Below, in pieces: positions 51,925 to 61,730 of a stretch of 64,000 nucleotides of DNA. Source of the stretch: Bacillus sp. CHD6a (GTDB taxonomy: Bacteria > Bacillota > Bacilli > Bacillales > Bacillaceae_I). Both the position numbers and the translations under genes were made by a program. The stretch is from positions 62,001 through 126,000 of the forward strand of contig NZ_LBMD01000001.1 of NCBI RefSeq assembly GCF_001293645.1, given 5' to 3'. The notes beneath the pieces are model-generated. The model searched no databases. It saw only the letters and a list, made by a program, of their open reading frames with translations, and was not told the origin of the DNA. Numbering within the stretch: the first letter of the stretch is position 1; every line of letters starts with the position of its first letter.

Positions 51925-52059
51925 ATGAGAAGAATACGTAAACGTTCATTTGAAGAACTTGTTCTAGAAAACAAACAGCTGTTATTAAAAGATGAAGAGG
52001 CACTGCGTAAAATTGAAGATCGCTTAGAAGAAAAAATGTTAAATAAAGCAGCAGAATAA
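51925..52059 (+). CDS. FbpB-family small basic protein
   Basis: 44 residues, RIRKRSFEELVLENKQLLLK then EALRKIEDRLEEK: the pattern of the Fur-regulated basic protein FbpB family. In B. subtilis FbpB helps the FsrA small RNA spare iron. ATG with a TAGGTGAG ribosome-binding site. Without a clear Fur box the iron link is not confirmed. Confidence 0.65.
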   Translation: MRRIRKRSFEELVLENKQLLLKDEEALRKIEDRLEEKMLNKAAE

Positions 52060-52084
52060 TTTTCAAATATTTCTTGTTATGAAA

Positions 52085-52120
52085 ATCCCTCCTCCTTGAG
52101 ATAGTAAAGGTAGGAGGGAT
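52085..52120 (+). terminator. Hairpin covering the sspN ribosome-binding site
   Basis: Perfect 9-bp stem ATCCCTCCT (52085-52093)/AGGAGGGAT (52112-52120) followed by GTTTTT. It may terminate the fbpB-like transcript, but its 3' arm is the AGGAGGG ribosome-binding site of sspN, so transcripts from upstream would have that site sequestered. Confidence 0.6.
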
Positions 52121-52126
52121 GTTTTT

Positions 52127-52270
52127 ATGAGTAATCCAAAAAGAGTCAGCAAACGGATGGAACCAACACATATTGGTACAAAATCACGTGAGGCTGGTGG
52201 AAATAAAGGCAAACAAATGCAAGATACATCAGGTAAACACGCTCAAGTAATGCAAACAAAGGGTGAATAA
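52127..52270 (+). CDS. sspN: Small acid-soluble spore protein SspN
   Basis: 47 residues; [20 protein letters not shown] and [15 protein letters not shown] match SspN of B. subtilis (PSHLGTKP ... DTSGQ ... MQTKGE). Spore core protein. AGGAGGG ribosome-binding site. The gene precedes tlp as in B. subtilis. Below the usual ORF length cut-off. Confidence 0.9.
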   Translation: MSNPKRVSKRMEPTHIGTKSREAGGNKGKQMQDTSGKHAQVMQTKGE

Positions 52271-52361
52271 CACATCCAACTTTTTCAAGTGTTTTTTATG
52301 CTTTCAGAGTAAAGAATATAGCTTGTAGTACCATTCATTCGATAAAGGGAGGCGTTTTGTT

Positions 52362-52604
52362 ATGGACCAAAATAAACAACATCGTGCAAACCCGGATGAT
52401 CGCAGTGATAATGTAGAAAAACTACAAAGCATGGTGCAGAACACAATAGAGAATATTGAGGAAGCACATGACTCCATGCAATTTGCCAATGAAGAGGAAA
52501 GAGCTCGCATTGAAGCAAAGAACCACCGTCGCGAAGAAAGCATTGCAGCTTTTAGATCTGAGATTAAAGACGAAGCGAGTGCTCGCGAAAACGGTTTTAA
52601 GTAA
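52362..52604 (+). CDS. tlp: Small acid-soluble spore protein Tlp
   Basis: 80 residues, [20 protein letters not shown] then [10 protein letters not shown] and [18 protein letters not shown], the full Tlp (thioredoxin-like protein) family pattern. ATG after AAAGGGAGGCG. Forespore-expressed partner of sspN in B. subtilis. Confidence 0.93.
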   Translation: MDQNKQHRANPDDRSDNVEKLQSMVQNTIENIEEAHDSMQFANEEERARIEAKNHRREESIAAFRSEIKDEASARENGFK

Positions 52605-52716
52605 AGAAGAAAGGACGGGCAGCGTTATGCCCGTCTTTTTTGCACTCTTTTCATGTGGAAAAATATTCTTTTATGTTATCATTATCAAATACATCTAAGT
52701 AAATGGGGGAGAAGAA

Positions 52717-53142
52717 ATGTTAATTTCTAAAAAAGAGATTGAAGTTCGTTATGCGGAGACAGATCAAATGGGGGTTGTGTATCATGCTAATTACCTGGTT
52801 TGGATGGAACTCGGCAGAACACAGCTTATTAAAGACTTAGGCTTTTCCTACGCACAAATGGAGCAGGACGGAGTTATTTCGCCTGTTATTGATATAAATG
52901 TTACATATAAGAAACCGCTTCGTTATGGTGAGGTTGCTACAATACATACTTGGATTGAAACATATGATGGCTTTCGAGTGGTCTATGGTTATAAAATTCT
53001 TACACCACAAGAAGAAATAGCATTGTTGGGAAGTTCTTCTCATGTTTGTGTTAAAAAGGATAATTTTAAGCCAATAATCATTCGTAAAAAATACCCGGAG
53101 TGGCATGCTGCATACGAAAACGCTAAAAAACAAGGAGAGTAA
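52717..53142 (+). CDS. yneP: Hotdog-fold acyl-CoA thioesterase (YneP)
   Basis: 141 residues of the YbgC/4HBT type: VRYAETDQMGVVYHANYLVW with the catalytic Asp of DQMGVVYHANY. Hydrolyses acyl-CoA; substrate unknown. First gene of yneP-yneQ, as in B. subtilis. ATG with GGGGGAG. Confidence 0.9.
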   Translation: MLISKKEIEVRYAETDQMGVVYHANYLVWMELGRTQLIKDLGFSYAQMEQDGVISPVIDINVTYKKPLRYGEVATIHTWIETYDGFRVVYGYKILTPQEEIALLGSSSHVCVKKDNFKPIIIRKKYPEWHAAYENAKKQGE

Positions 53143-53145
53143 AAC

Positions 53146-53451
53146 ATGGCTTTCGGAATCAAACGTGGGGAACTTCAAGAATGGAAAGAAAAAGTAAAAA
53201 GAGGGGAGATTGCCTTTCTAACACACTATTGGATTCATCCTCGTTTTGATGGCATTACCACAGTAACAAAAGCCGGTTGTTGTGATGTGAATAAACTCAT
53301 CAATTGGGGGCGGCAATATGGCTTGAAGGAAGAATGGATTCATAAAAGAGAAGAATATCCCCATTTTGATTTAATCGGAGATACCCAGCTGGAGATTTTG
53401 AAAAAAGAAGGTCAATGGACACAGGTTCATCGATTCTTCGAGCATAAATAA
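53146..53451 (+). CDS. yneQ: YneQ-like protein
   Basis: 101 residues: EIAFLTHYWIHPRFDG, TVTKAGCCDVNKLINWGRQY and EYPHFDLIGDTQLEIL. It starts 3 bp after yneP and is conserved in this order in B. subtilis. Function unknown; adjacent Cys and conserved His could bind metal. Confidence 0.85.
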   Translation: MAFGIKRGELQEWKEKVKRGEIAFLTHYWIHPRFDGITTVTKAGCCDVNKLINWGRQYGLKEEWIHKREEYPHFDLIGDTQLEILKKEGQWTQVHRFFEHK

Positions 53452-53486
53452 AGAATTAGGACTTATATAGCCCTAATTCTTTTTTA
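53452..53486 (+). terminator. Rho-independent terminator
   Basis: AGAATTAGG acttatatagc CCTAATTCT followed by TTTTTTAT. Confidence 0.88.
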
Positions 53487-53489
53487 TGT

Positions 53490-53777
53490 TCATTCGTAGT
53501 CAAATTTAGGTTCATTTAATTGTTCATCGAATTTAATATGAAGATCATGACCATCAAAGTACCAAGCATCTTTTTCTTCCACAAAGAACGTAATGCCGTC
53601 TTTTTCTGTGGTAGCAACAGCTTGATCAGGCTCTTCTTTTACAATTCCTAAAGAAAATCCCTTTTGGACTGTACTGCATCCTCCATAGCGCACTTGGAAT
53701 TTTATGTTATCTCCTTTTTCTAAATGCAGCTCTTTTTTATACCATTCTAAAGCTTGCTCTGACATGTGAATATTCAT
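53490..53777 (-). CDS. yneR: HesB/IscA-like protein (YneR)
   Basis: 95 residues from the ATG at 53777, with AAAGGAG upstream. IHMSEQALEWYKKEL at the start, FQVRYGGCSTVQKGFSLGI and a DYE end: HesB-like fold but with one Cys instead of the three of iron-sulfur carriers, as in B. subtilis YneR, so it may not carry Fe-S. Extension upstream to 53939 lacks a start signal. Confidence 0.88.
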   Translation of the reverse strand: MNIHMSEQALEWYKKELHLEKGDNIKFQVRYGGCSTVQKGFSLGIVKEEPDQAVATTEKDGITFFVEEKDAWYFDGHDLHIKFDEQLNEPKFDYE

Positions 53778-53924
53778 AACAGCAACTCCTTTTGTCTCTT
53801 TGATTGTATTACGTTGCCTTGAAAAAAGGAATGATGCTTTCGCATGAACGCAATATGTATTTACATCCTTATTATACCTGAATTCCACATATGCAACCAA
53901 ATGAAACAACTTTAGACAAAATAA

Positions 53925-53956
53925 AAGCACCGACCCCAATTATTGGTCCGGTGCTT
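53925..53956 (-). terminator. Terminator of the CapA-like gene
   Basis: AAAGCACCGACC ccaattatt GGTCCGGTGCTT; on the minus strand it follows the stop at 53963 and runs into TTTTATTTTG. Confidence 0.8.
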
Positions 53957-53962
53957 GAGAAT

Positions 53963-55153
53963 TTAGTTTCTTATTTCATCTTCTTGTAACCACTGATACA
54001 TATGCTTCATCATTTCTTCGTTCTTAGCTTCTGCCTGTGGAAAACCAAATGAAGCTGCGTCCTTTAAGGGAACCACATGATATTTAGTAGGATTAATCTG
54101 TGAAACATACGTAGGGATAAAATTATCTACTTTAATATCAATTTTGCTCTCTGGACCATTTACCGTTTTTTCCACATGGAGTTGAAGAATACCACCAATA
54201 TCTTTATAGTCATCTTTTTGACCAGAAAGGAAATTACCCAAAGAATAGACAACAAACATCTTTCCGCCATCCGGCCTTTCCATGAATTTCATCGGTTGAA
54301 GTACATGAGGGTGATGACCTATAACTATGTCGACCCCAATTTCAGCCAGAAAGTCTGCAAGTTCCTCTTGTTCGGAATTTGGATAAAGGATATATTCTAC
54401 CCCCCAGTGCATGGCTACTACGACGACATCAGAATTTTGTTTGGCTTCTTCCACGTCTTTTTTTATGGCCTCACGATTAATCAGGTTAACAAAGAACTCT
54501 TTCCTTTCCGGAACAGGAATACCGTTTGTACCGTATGTGTAAGACAAGAAGGAGAATTCTATGCCATTTTTGGACAGGGTCCGTAATCGTGCTTTATCTT
54601 CATTGCTCTTATAGCCACCGACATATTCCATCCCGATGGTTTCATAATGGTTAATGGCATTCATGATGGCCTTTTCGCCGCGGTCCAATGTGTGGTTGTT
54701 GGCGATGCTAACAATATCAACGCCAGCTTCTTTTAGAGCATCAGCCACTTCAAAAGGACTGTTAAAACTAGGATAATTTGATAACCCTATTTCCGTTCCC
54801 CCTATGATTGTTTCTTGATTTGCAATGGAGATATCGGTTTCGAGTAGATAAGATTTCACTTTGTCCAGCATTGGATTAAAATTATAGCTGTTTTCCCCTG
54901 TTTTAGCAGCATTATAGACCGTGCTATGTATAAGCAAGTCTCCTACAGCGGAAAGGGTTGCTTCCGTACGAAAACCCTTTTCTTCTTTTAATGACTTCGT
55001 GGAATGATGTAATTTGGCAGGTTGTACAACAAGCTCTTCATGATTATTGTTCCCAAAGAAACTGTCAAAATGTTTAAAAGACAATACAGAAAAAATGGTT
55101 CCCAATAGCAACAAAATAAGAATTGGGATTAAATATTTTACTTTTGTATTCAT
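53963..55153 (-). CDS. CapA/PgsA-type poly-gamma-glutamate synthesis protein
   Basis: 396 residues with an N-terminal membrane anchor (LIPILILLLLGTIFSVLSF). PGA_cap metallophosphoesterase-like domain: SAVGDLLIHSTVYNA, NQETIIGG, SIANNHTLDRGE, VVAMHWGVEYILYPNSEQEE and IGHHPHVLQP give the metal ligands. No pgsB/capB or pgsC partner is nearby, so it is a stand-alone YwtB-like member; polyglutamate export is unproven. Confidence 0.85.
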   Translation of the reverse strand: MNTKVKYLIPILILLLLGTIFSVLSFKHFDSFFGNNNHEELVVQPAKLHHSTKSLKEEKGFRTEATLSAVGDLLIHSTVYNAAKTGENSYNFNPMLDKVKSYLLETDISIANQETIIGGTEIGLSNYPSFNSPFEVADALKEAGVDIVSIANNHTLDRGEKAIMNAINHYETIGMEYVGGYKSNEDKARLRTLSKNGIEFSFLSYTYGTNGIPVPERKEFFVNLINREAIKKDVEEAKQNSDVVVVAMHWGVEYILYPNSEQEELADFLAEIGVDIVIGHHPHVLQPMKFMERPDGGKMFVVYSLGNFLSGQKDDYKDIGGILQLHVEKTVNGPESKIDIKVDNFIPTYVSQINPTKYHVVPLKDAASFGFPQAEAKNEEMMKHMYQWLQEDEIRN

Positions 55154-55304
55154 TGTATATGACCCCTTATATCTATTTCTTTACTCCACAATATAACATA
55201 GTTAAAGTGAAGTTAACCATAATTTGTCGAAATTTCAAAAAATTAAAGGATTTTTGTTTTAAATCAAGAAGTAGTAAGGGAAAACAGATAAAGGGGGAAG
55301 TCAA

Positions 55305-57083
55305 TTGCTTACGTTCAAAAAACCGGAAGTGGAACAGTTCTTTAAAGTATTTAATATTGAAGATTTTACGTTAAGTCCTGATGAAAAACAGTTAGTGTAC
55401 AGTACAAATCTCACTGGTCACTATAATGTTTGGGCAATGGATTTACCGAATCAATATCCATACCCGCTCACATTTAATAACCAAAGCTGTCATGGCTTAA
55501 AGTACGACCCAAACGGAAAATACATATTAGCAAGCTTCGACCAGGATGGGAATGAACTGACGCAAATTTATGCTTTACCAAGCAGCGGCGGTGCATTGCA
55601 GGATGTTAGAGTAGAACTGGAGCACCGTCATATGTCTGCGAGTTTTTCTAAAGACGGCGACAGAATCTATTATACAAGCACCAAAGGAAACGAAACATAT
55701 TTAAACTGTTATTGTTACGACTTAAATACAGAAAAAGAGGAGTTATTGGTCGAAGGGACAGATGCATCTACCTACTTAATAGCCGTTTCAGAGGATGAAG
55801 AAAGCTTCATCACCTTAAGACATTATGCAAATACGTACACACAAGCATATTTACATCAAGGAGGCACATCAACTAAACTAACTCCAGAAACAGAGAACCA
55901 GCACACCGTGGACAGTGCAGTATTTACTGGGACAGACTCTATTTATCTTGTAACGGACTATGAGGATGATTTTGGTTACCTCGCACATTTTGATCTGGAG
56001 ACGAAGAAGTTTACGAGAGTTTCGAATAGTGACATGCATTTCAATGATATGTACTTAGATAAGACAGGAAATAAGTTGTATCTTGTTTCCGCAAAAGGTG
56101 TGGAAGATAAGCTCTATACTTATTGTTTAGAGAACAATGAACTGAATGAAGTTAACAGTCCGGTGTCTATTATTGAGAAAGTAGTAATCGGTAAAAGTGA
56201 ATCGGTCTATTTACTAGGAAAAAATGCTTCAAAACCAGCAAACATATTTAAAAAAGAAGAGGACGGTTGGGTTCCTTTAACAAATAACCGTGTCCCTGCC
56301 GTGTCGGATGAAGATCTTTGTGAACCTGAAATTCTCTCGTATCCATCCTTTGATGGACTTGAGATTGAAGCTTTATTTTTTAAGGCAAAAGAAGAGGTTT
56401 CAAATGGTCATGTGATCCTTTGGCCGCACGGTGGTCCACAGTCTTCTGAACGAAAGTTTTTCCGCTCCTATTTTCAATTCCTTGTAAATAGAGGATATAG
56501 TATTTTTGCTCCAAATTTCCGTGGATCTTCTAACTACGGACTCGCCTATATGAAAATGGTGGAGGGAGACTGGGGACATGGACCTCGTCTTGACAATATA
56601 CATGGGTTGGAATGGATCATTGAAAAAGGATTTGCAGACAGAGATAAGATATTTTTGATGGGCGGCAGCTATGGTGGATACATGGCATTATTGCTACATG
56701 GTCGTCATCCAGAGTATTTTAAGGCTGTTATTGATATTTTTGGTGTCAGTAATCTGTTTTCCTTCATTGATTCTGTGCCGGAACACTGGAAACCGATTAT
56801 GAAACAATGGGTGGGCGACCCAGTTGAAAATAAGGAGCGCCTGACAATTGATTCCCCTATTACCTACCTTGATACCATGACAAAGCCAATGCTAATAATT
56901 CAAGGTGCTAACGACCCCCGCGTGGTCAAAAAAGAGTCAGATCAAATAGTCGATGCGTTAAAAGAAAAGGGTCGAGACGTAGAGTATCTTGTACTGGAAG
57001 ATGAAGGACATGGGTTCTCAAAAAAGGAAAATGAAATTAAGGTATTCAGGGCTATCTTGAACTTTTTAGAAAAACATAAATAA
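55305..57083 (+). CDS. S9 family serine peptidase
   Basis: 592 residues, TTG start with AAAGGGGGAAG. N-terminal seven-bladed propeller with WD-like repeats (LSPDEKQLVYSTN ...), then an alpha/beta hydrolase domain from about 350: WPHGGPQSSE (oxyanion), GGSYGGYMA (Ser), GANDPRV (Asp), DEGHGF (His). A cytoplasmic acylaminoacyl/prolyl-oligopeptidase-type enzyme cleaving small peptides. Confidence 0.92.
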   Translation: MLTFKKPEVEQFFKVFNIEDFTLSPDEKQLVYSTNLTGHYNVWAMDLPNQYPYPLTFNNQSCHGLKYDPNGKYILASFDQDGNELTQIYALPSSGGALQDVRVELEHRHMSASFSKDGDRIYYTSTKGNETYLNCYCYDLNTEKEELLVEGTDASTYLIAVSEDEESFITLRHYANTYTQAYLHQGGTSTKLTPETENQHTVDSAVFTGTDSIYLVTDYEDDFGYLAHFDLETKKFTRVSNSDMHFNDMYLDKTGNKLYLVSAKGVEDKLYTYCLENNELNEVNSPVSIIEKVVIGKSESVYLLGKNASKPANIFKKEEDGWVPLTNNRVPAVSDEDLCEPEILSYPSFDGLEIEALFFKAKEEVSNGHVILWPHGGPQSSERKFFRSYFQFLVNRGYSIFAPNFRGSSNYGLAYMKMVEGDWGHGPRLDNIHGLEWIIEKGFADRDKIFLMGGSYGGYMALLLHGRHPEYFKAVIDIFGVSNLFSFIDSVPEHWKPIMKQWVGDPVENKERLTIDSPITYLDTMTKPMLIIQGANDPRVVKKESDQIVDALKEKGRDVEYLVLEDEGHGFSKKENEIKVFRAILNFLEKHK

Positions 57084-57283
57084 TTATTTACAGATTGTGT
57101 GGGACTCGATTTTTATCGGGTTCTTTTTTTTCACAAAGGGATGGAGCTCTAGCGGTAGCCTCATCTACGCCTCAAGAAGGATTTTCCAAAAAATCGTCTT
57201 TATTTGAATTTGTACAGCATATAATCAATTTTGGGTGTTGGGAATGTATTCTTATTATTGTGAATGGGGAGGAGACTTTGAGG

Positions 57284-60200
57284 ATGTCGATAATGGATTT
57301 TGTTTTAAAAAGGAAAATCGCTGTTGGACTTTTAGTTGTGTTCGTATTTATGATTGGCTTCTATTCGCTGAACAAACTAGATCAGGAATTGATGCCACCT
57401 ATTTCCTTTGACATGACAATTGTCCAGGTAGACGCAGGACAAATGCCTGTATTGGATGTAGAAGATAAAGTAACAAAACCAATTGAACAAATTCTAAGCG
57501 GATTAGATGGTGTGGAATCTCATACTTCTGCTACATATGTAGGAAAGTCTTCTATCACTGTCATGATAGAAGAAGGAAGAGGGGATGAAGTACATAAAAA
57601 TATAGAGGCCGCAGTAGCACCTTTGTCCACGCAAATTCCTGGTGTTCAGTATATAAATAGTTTTCAAATGACTACCAGTCAGGAATATGAGTTTTATATG
57701 GATATTTTTAAAGGTAACATGCAAGACATTTCGGCCTTTGCAAAAAATGTAGTAGAGCCCAGACTAGAAGCATTGCCGGAAGTAAGCGATGTGAAGTTTG
57801 ATGGATTAGAAGAGAATGAAGTGATCATTCAATTAAAGAATAATGAATTACAAAAAGCTGGTGTGGACTCACAGCAAATCATTCAAACAATCCAACAGTC
57901 TAATCTGATAACGTCCTTCGGAGAACTAACGGAGGAAGCAAACGAACCAACTGTCAGATGGAATACCTCTTTAACAAATGTGGAGGATATTAAAGGTATT
58001 CTTATACCGACAGTGTCTGGTGTGAAAGAACTTAATGAACTTGCTGAAATTAATCTCCAGGTTCGGGAAACTTCTTCGGGTGTTTGGAAAGACGGTAGTC
58101 AGGACGTGGTAATGGTACAAATTGGGCGTGTTTCTGAAGTTACACAAATCGAAATGGCAGAAGCGGTCCGTGCGGAAGTGGAGAAAATAAGGCAAGAAGG
58201 ACTTGTTAATGGATTTGAATTTGAAGAAGTAGTAGCTCAAGCAGATTATGTTAGCGAAGCAGTGGATGGTGTTTCAAGCAACATATTAATCGGAGGATTG
58301 CTGGCCATCGTAGTGCTTTTCCTATTCCTTCGAAATGTAAGAGCAACCATGATCATTGGTATCTCTATTCCAATATCTATCTTACTTACTTTTGCAAGTA
58401 TGTGGTTTTTAGGATACAGCATTAATATGCTGAGTTTAATAGCTCTAGGGTTAGGAATTGGTATGATAGTGGACGCTTCCATCGTTATTTTAGAATCGAT
58501 TTATCGTAAAAAAGAGCAAGGTTTACAGAACCGGGAAGCTGTATTAACTGGGGTAAAGGAAGTTGCCTCTGCGGTATTTGCCTCGATGCTAACCACCATT
58601 GTTGTTTTCTTACCAATCGGTTTGTTAGGTGGAGAAGCTGGGAAGTTCATGATCATATTATCTGTTGTAGTGATTGTGACACTCGTTAGTTCAGTGATCG
58701 TTTCTTTCACACTCATCCCATCCCTTTCTGAAAATTTCTTGACATTGACCAAAAAGCAACAAACTAAAAAAGAGAGTAAAGTTATCTTGTCTTATGGTAG
58801 GTTCATCAGTTGGCTGACCGTTAAAAAGCGCAGACGCTACGGTGTCATCTTTCTATTTTTCGTCATGTTTATCAGTTCTTTAACGTTAGTAACAAAAGTG
58901 CCGATGACCATCATGCCTGACATGTATAATCGTTATTCGGAAATAATGGTTACCTTAGATAAAGGAGTGACACCAGACCAGAAAAACGAAATAGCAGAAG
59001 CAATACATGCCAAGCTTGTTGATACTCCGGATGTTAAAGAAGGTTTTGTACTCGATCAGATAGAATTTATGTTTGTTCTAATTAACATGACCCCAGAAGA
59101 AGTAGCCACCTTAGAGCAAAAAGAAGTAAACGAGCAAATTCTTTCGGGATTGCTTGAATTAAAAGAAGATTATCCTGTTGTGGACGTTACTTCTGTTATG
59201 AGTGCTGGAGCAAGTTATCCTGTTCAAATCGAGTTAAGTGGAGAGGATCTTGATGGTCTGACGTCGCTTTCCTCTGATTTGGTAAAAAAATTAAATGAGA
59301 TAGATGGAATCATAGGAACCACTACATCACTTGGAACACTGATGGACGAAGAATTAATTGTTCTAAATGAAGCAGAGATGACAATGGACGGAATAACTCC
59401 GTTACAAATTTTAGGGCAATTAAATAGTTTATCTTCTTCCGTTCCAATAGGTGCTTTGCAAGACGAAGACGCAACACCTATTTTAGTTGCTCCAAATGAA
59501 GTAATCACAAACAAAAAGCAGTTATTAGATCTTGAGGTTAACACACAGGACGGTCCTAAAAACCTTTCAAATTACATTTCATTTAAGCAAGTGAAAGCAC
59601 CAGGGCAAATTGATCATAAAGACGGGGAGCGGGTTGTCAAGGTTCTGGCGAATATCGAGGAACGTGATTTAGGCTCGGTAAACAGAGATGTCCAAAAGAT
59701 GGTCGAGGAATTTAATACACCAGATGGGTATACCATTTCTCTTGGCGGAAGTTTGGAGCAACAACAAGAAGCCATTCAGGATATGTTAGTCATCTTAGTC
59801 ATTGCTATCTTCTTGGTATATGTTGTGATGGCTGTCCAATTCAACCATTTGCTACATCCAATCATTGTGATGACGATTATTCCAATGACATTCACTGGTG
59901 TTATTCTTGGCTTGCTTTTAACGCAGCGTGAATTGAGTATTATGTCAGGGATGGGGGTCATTATGTTAATTGGGATTGTTTTAAATAATGCTATTCTATT
60001 GATTGACCGAGCCAAACAGCTGAGAGCAGAAGATTATGCAGTAGGGGAAGCAATGGTAGAAGCGGGTATGAATAGAATACGCCCAATCTTCATGACGACG
60101 TTGACGACAGTTGGAGGAATGTTGCCGCTTGCCATTTCAACAGGAGCAGCAAGCAACTATCAGGCACCATTAGCCACAGTGGTCATTGCTGGACTATTGT

Positions 60201-60337
60201 TTTCAACTTTAATAACATTGGTACTGATTCCTTCTGTCTACATGCTTTTCCATGATCTTGGAGTGGGTATCCGTAAAATGTTCAATCGAAAAAGAAGAGA
60301 TGGAACAGAAATTTCAACTACTAAAAAAGCAGTTTAA
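57284..60337 (+). CDS. RND-family efflux pump (SwrC/YerP-like)
   Basis: About 1017 residues from the ATG at 57284; the open frame reaches 57095 but only GGGGAGGAG (about 57266-57274) marks the start, for ATG 57284 or TTG 57278. Twelve-helix AcrB/HAE1 topology with two large extracytoplasmic loops, LGIGMIVDASIVILESI (helix 4 DA motif) and IMLIGIVLNNAILLIDRAKQ (helix 10). In Bacillus the relative SwrC exports surfactin and other amphiphiles. No membrane-fusion partner is adjacent. Confidence 0.92.
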   Translation: MSIMDFVLKRKIAVGLLVVFVFMIGFYSLNKLDQELMPPISFDMTIVQVDAGQMPVLDVEDKVTKPIEQILSGLDGVESHTSATYVGKSSITVMIEEGRGDEVHKNIEAAVAPLSTQIPGVQYINSFQMTTSQEYEFYMDIFKGNMQDISAFAKNVVEPRLEALPEVSDVKFDGLEENEVIIQLKNNELQKAGVDSQQIIQTIQQSNLITSFGELTEEANEPTVRWNTSLTNVEDIKGILIPTVSGVKELNELAEINLQVRETSSGVWKDGSQDVVMVQIGRVSEVTQIEMAEAVRAEVEKIRQEGLVNGFEFEEVVAQADYVSEAVDGVSSNILIGGLLAIVVLFLFLRNVRATMIIGISIPISILLTFASMWFLGYSINMLSLIALGLGIGMIVDASIVILESIYRKKEQGLQNREAVLTGVKEVASAVFASMLTTIVVFLPIGLLGGEAGKFMIILSVVVIVTLVSSVIVSFTLIPSLSENFLTLTKKQQTKKESKVILSYGRFISWLTVKKRRRYGVIFLFFVMFISSLTLVTKVPMTIMPDMYNRYSEIMVTLDKGVTPDQKNEIAEAIHAKLVDTPDVKEGFVLDQIEFMFVLINMTPEEVATLEQKEVNEQILSGLLELKEDYPVVDVTSVMSAGASYPVQIELSGEDLDGLTSLSSDLVKKLNEIDGIIGTTTSLGTLMDEELIVLNEAEMTMDGITPLQILGQLNSLSSSVPIGALQDEDATPILVAPNEVITNKKQLLDLEVNTQDGPKNLSNYISFKQVKAPGQIDHKDGERVVKVLANIEERDLGSVNRDVQKMVEEFNTPDGYTISLGGSLEQQQEAIQDMLVILVIAIFLVYVVMAVQFNHLLHPIIVMTIIPMTFTGVILGLLLTQRELSIMSGMGVIMLIGIVLNNAILLIDRAKQLRAEDYAVGEAMVEAGMNRIRPIFMTTLTTVGGMLPLAISTGAASNYQAPLATVVIAGLLFSTLITLVLIPSVYMLFHDLGVGIRKMFNRKRRDGTEISTTKKAV

Positions 60338-60345
60338 CTAAAAGA

Positions 60346-60383
60346 AAGCATTCATTGTCATTGAGAGAATGGGTGCTTTTTTC
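60346..60383 (+). terminator. Rho-independent terminator
   Basis: AAGCATTCATT gtcattgag AGAATGGGTGCTTTTTTC after the RND gene. Confidence 0.8.
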
Positions 60384-60439
60384 TATTTTATGGTAACATG
60401 TAAACTAGAATTATTATTTCAAAGGTGGTCTTTATTCAT

Positions 60440-61027
60440 ATGAAAACACTAGTCTGTTTTGGTGATAGTTTAACTGCAAGGCATGAAGGAAAGGATAACC
60501 CTCAACTTACTGAAAAACTTACTTTTCAACTTCCTCAGTTCAGAGTTGTTAACGCAGGGGTATCTGCTAACACCACGAAGGATGCATTAAAAAGAATGGA
60601 AAAGGATGTATTAACACATAGCCCCGATTTAGTAACTGTTTTATTTGGCTCGAATGATGCTGCTGTTCATAAAAAGGTGGCACTTAACACTTACGAAGAG
60701 AACTTGTTAAAGATCACCAAACTAATCGGACCAGATAAAACGATACTCCTCACTCCGCCTCCAGTGGATGAAGCATTACAACCAAACAGGAAAAACAACG
60801 AACTGGCTAGATATGCAGAGGCAGTTAAACGAGTTTCAAAGGAAACTGGCAGCTATTTGATTGACTTCTACACAGAATTGTACTCTAGACCGGATTATAA
60901 AGAAGTACTTGTCGGCATATTAAATGATGGTTTGCATTTTGGTGATGCTGGCTATGACATATTGGCAAATTTGATTACTGAAAAGATAGTTGAACTAGAA
61001 TCAAGCGAAGAGCAAAAATTTGATTAG
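60440..61027 (+). CDS. SGNH/GDSL hydrolase
   Basis: 195 residues from the ATG at 60440, with AAAGGTGG upstream. Block I CFGDSLTAR (nucleophile Ser), block II Gly in VNAGVSANT, block III FGSNDA, block V DGLHFGDAGYD with the catalytic Asp/His. No signal peptide, so a cytosolic esterase. It overlaps the HAD gene by 8 bp. Confidence 0.88.
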   Translation: MKTLVCFGDSLTARHEGKDNPQLTEKLTFQLPQFRVVNAGVSANTTKDALKRMEKDVLTHSPDLVTVLFGSNDAAVHKKVALNTYEENLLKITKLIGPDKTILLTPPPVDEALQPNRKNNELARYAEAVKRVSKETGSYLIDFYTELYSRPDYKEVLVGILNDGLHFGDAGYDILANLITEKIVELESSEEQKFD

Positions 61028-61730
61028 GGCAGTTATATTTGATCTTGATGGGACACTTTTGAATAGGGCTGTTTCCTTAGAGAAGTTCGTTGATGATCAG
61101 TATGAAAGGTGTAGGGAAGCTTTCAGGCATATTCACAAAAATGCCTATATGGATAGATTTATCGAGTTGGATGCTCGCGGGTATGTTTGGAAGGATAAAG
61201 TCTATCAGCAGCTTATTGCTGAATTTCTAATAGAGGGACGGACTTGGAAAGAACTTTTGGATGACTATATCCATCACTTTCCATTGCACTGTACCCCTTT
61301 TGATCATGTAGAAAACACACTTAAGCGACTTTCTTAAGACAACCTTTCATTAGGAATGATAACGAACGGTTTTGAAGTTTTCCAAATGAACAATGTAAAA
61401 GCGCTGGGAATTGCCCCATTTTTCCAATCTATTCTTGTTTCGGAGCGGGAAGGAATCAAAAAGCCGAATCCGGAAATTTTCCGCAGATCAGCGGAATCTC
61501 TACAAGTATCAGTAAACGAATGTCTTTTTGTTGGGGATCATCCCAAGAATGATGTGACTGCTGCTAAAGCTGTCGGCATGACAACAGTTTGGAAGAGAGA
61601 CTCATATTGGAATGAAGTGGATGCAGACTTTATTATAGAGGATCTCGGTTGTTTGCCTGCTATTGTCAAATTTATTAATGAGAAGGAAGGCAGAGAATTT
61701 GGTGTTCGAAGAAGTAACCCTAAAGCATGA
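61020..61730 (+). pseudogene. HAD-family hydrolase interrupted by an in-frame TAA
   Basis: One HAD hydrolase in a single frame: VIFDLDGTLLN (motif I), cap domain, then TAA at 61335-61337, then GMITNGFEVFQ (motif II), the Lys of EGIKKPNPEIF (motif III) and FVGDHPKNDV (motif IV). The stop sits in the loop just before motif II, so neither part is functional alone unless read through. TAA is not a Sec codon. A point mutation or base-call error is the simplest explanation; otherwise the gene would be intact (about 236 residues). Confidence 0.85.

Noticed and set aside
53490-53777. HesB-like selenoprotein
   Set aside because: HesB-like selenoproteins exist, but this gene has Cys and no in-frame TGA.
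61020-61730. HAD gene as a further selenoprotein
   Set aside because: The internal stop is TAA, not TGA, and no SECIS hairpin or redox motif is near.
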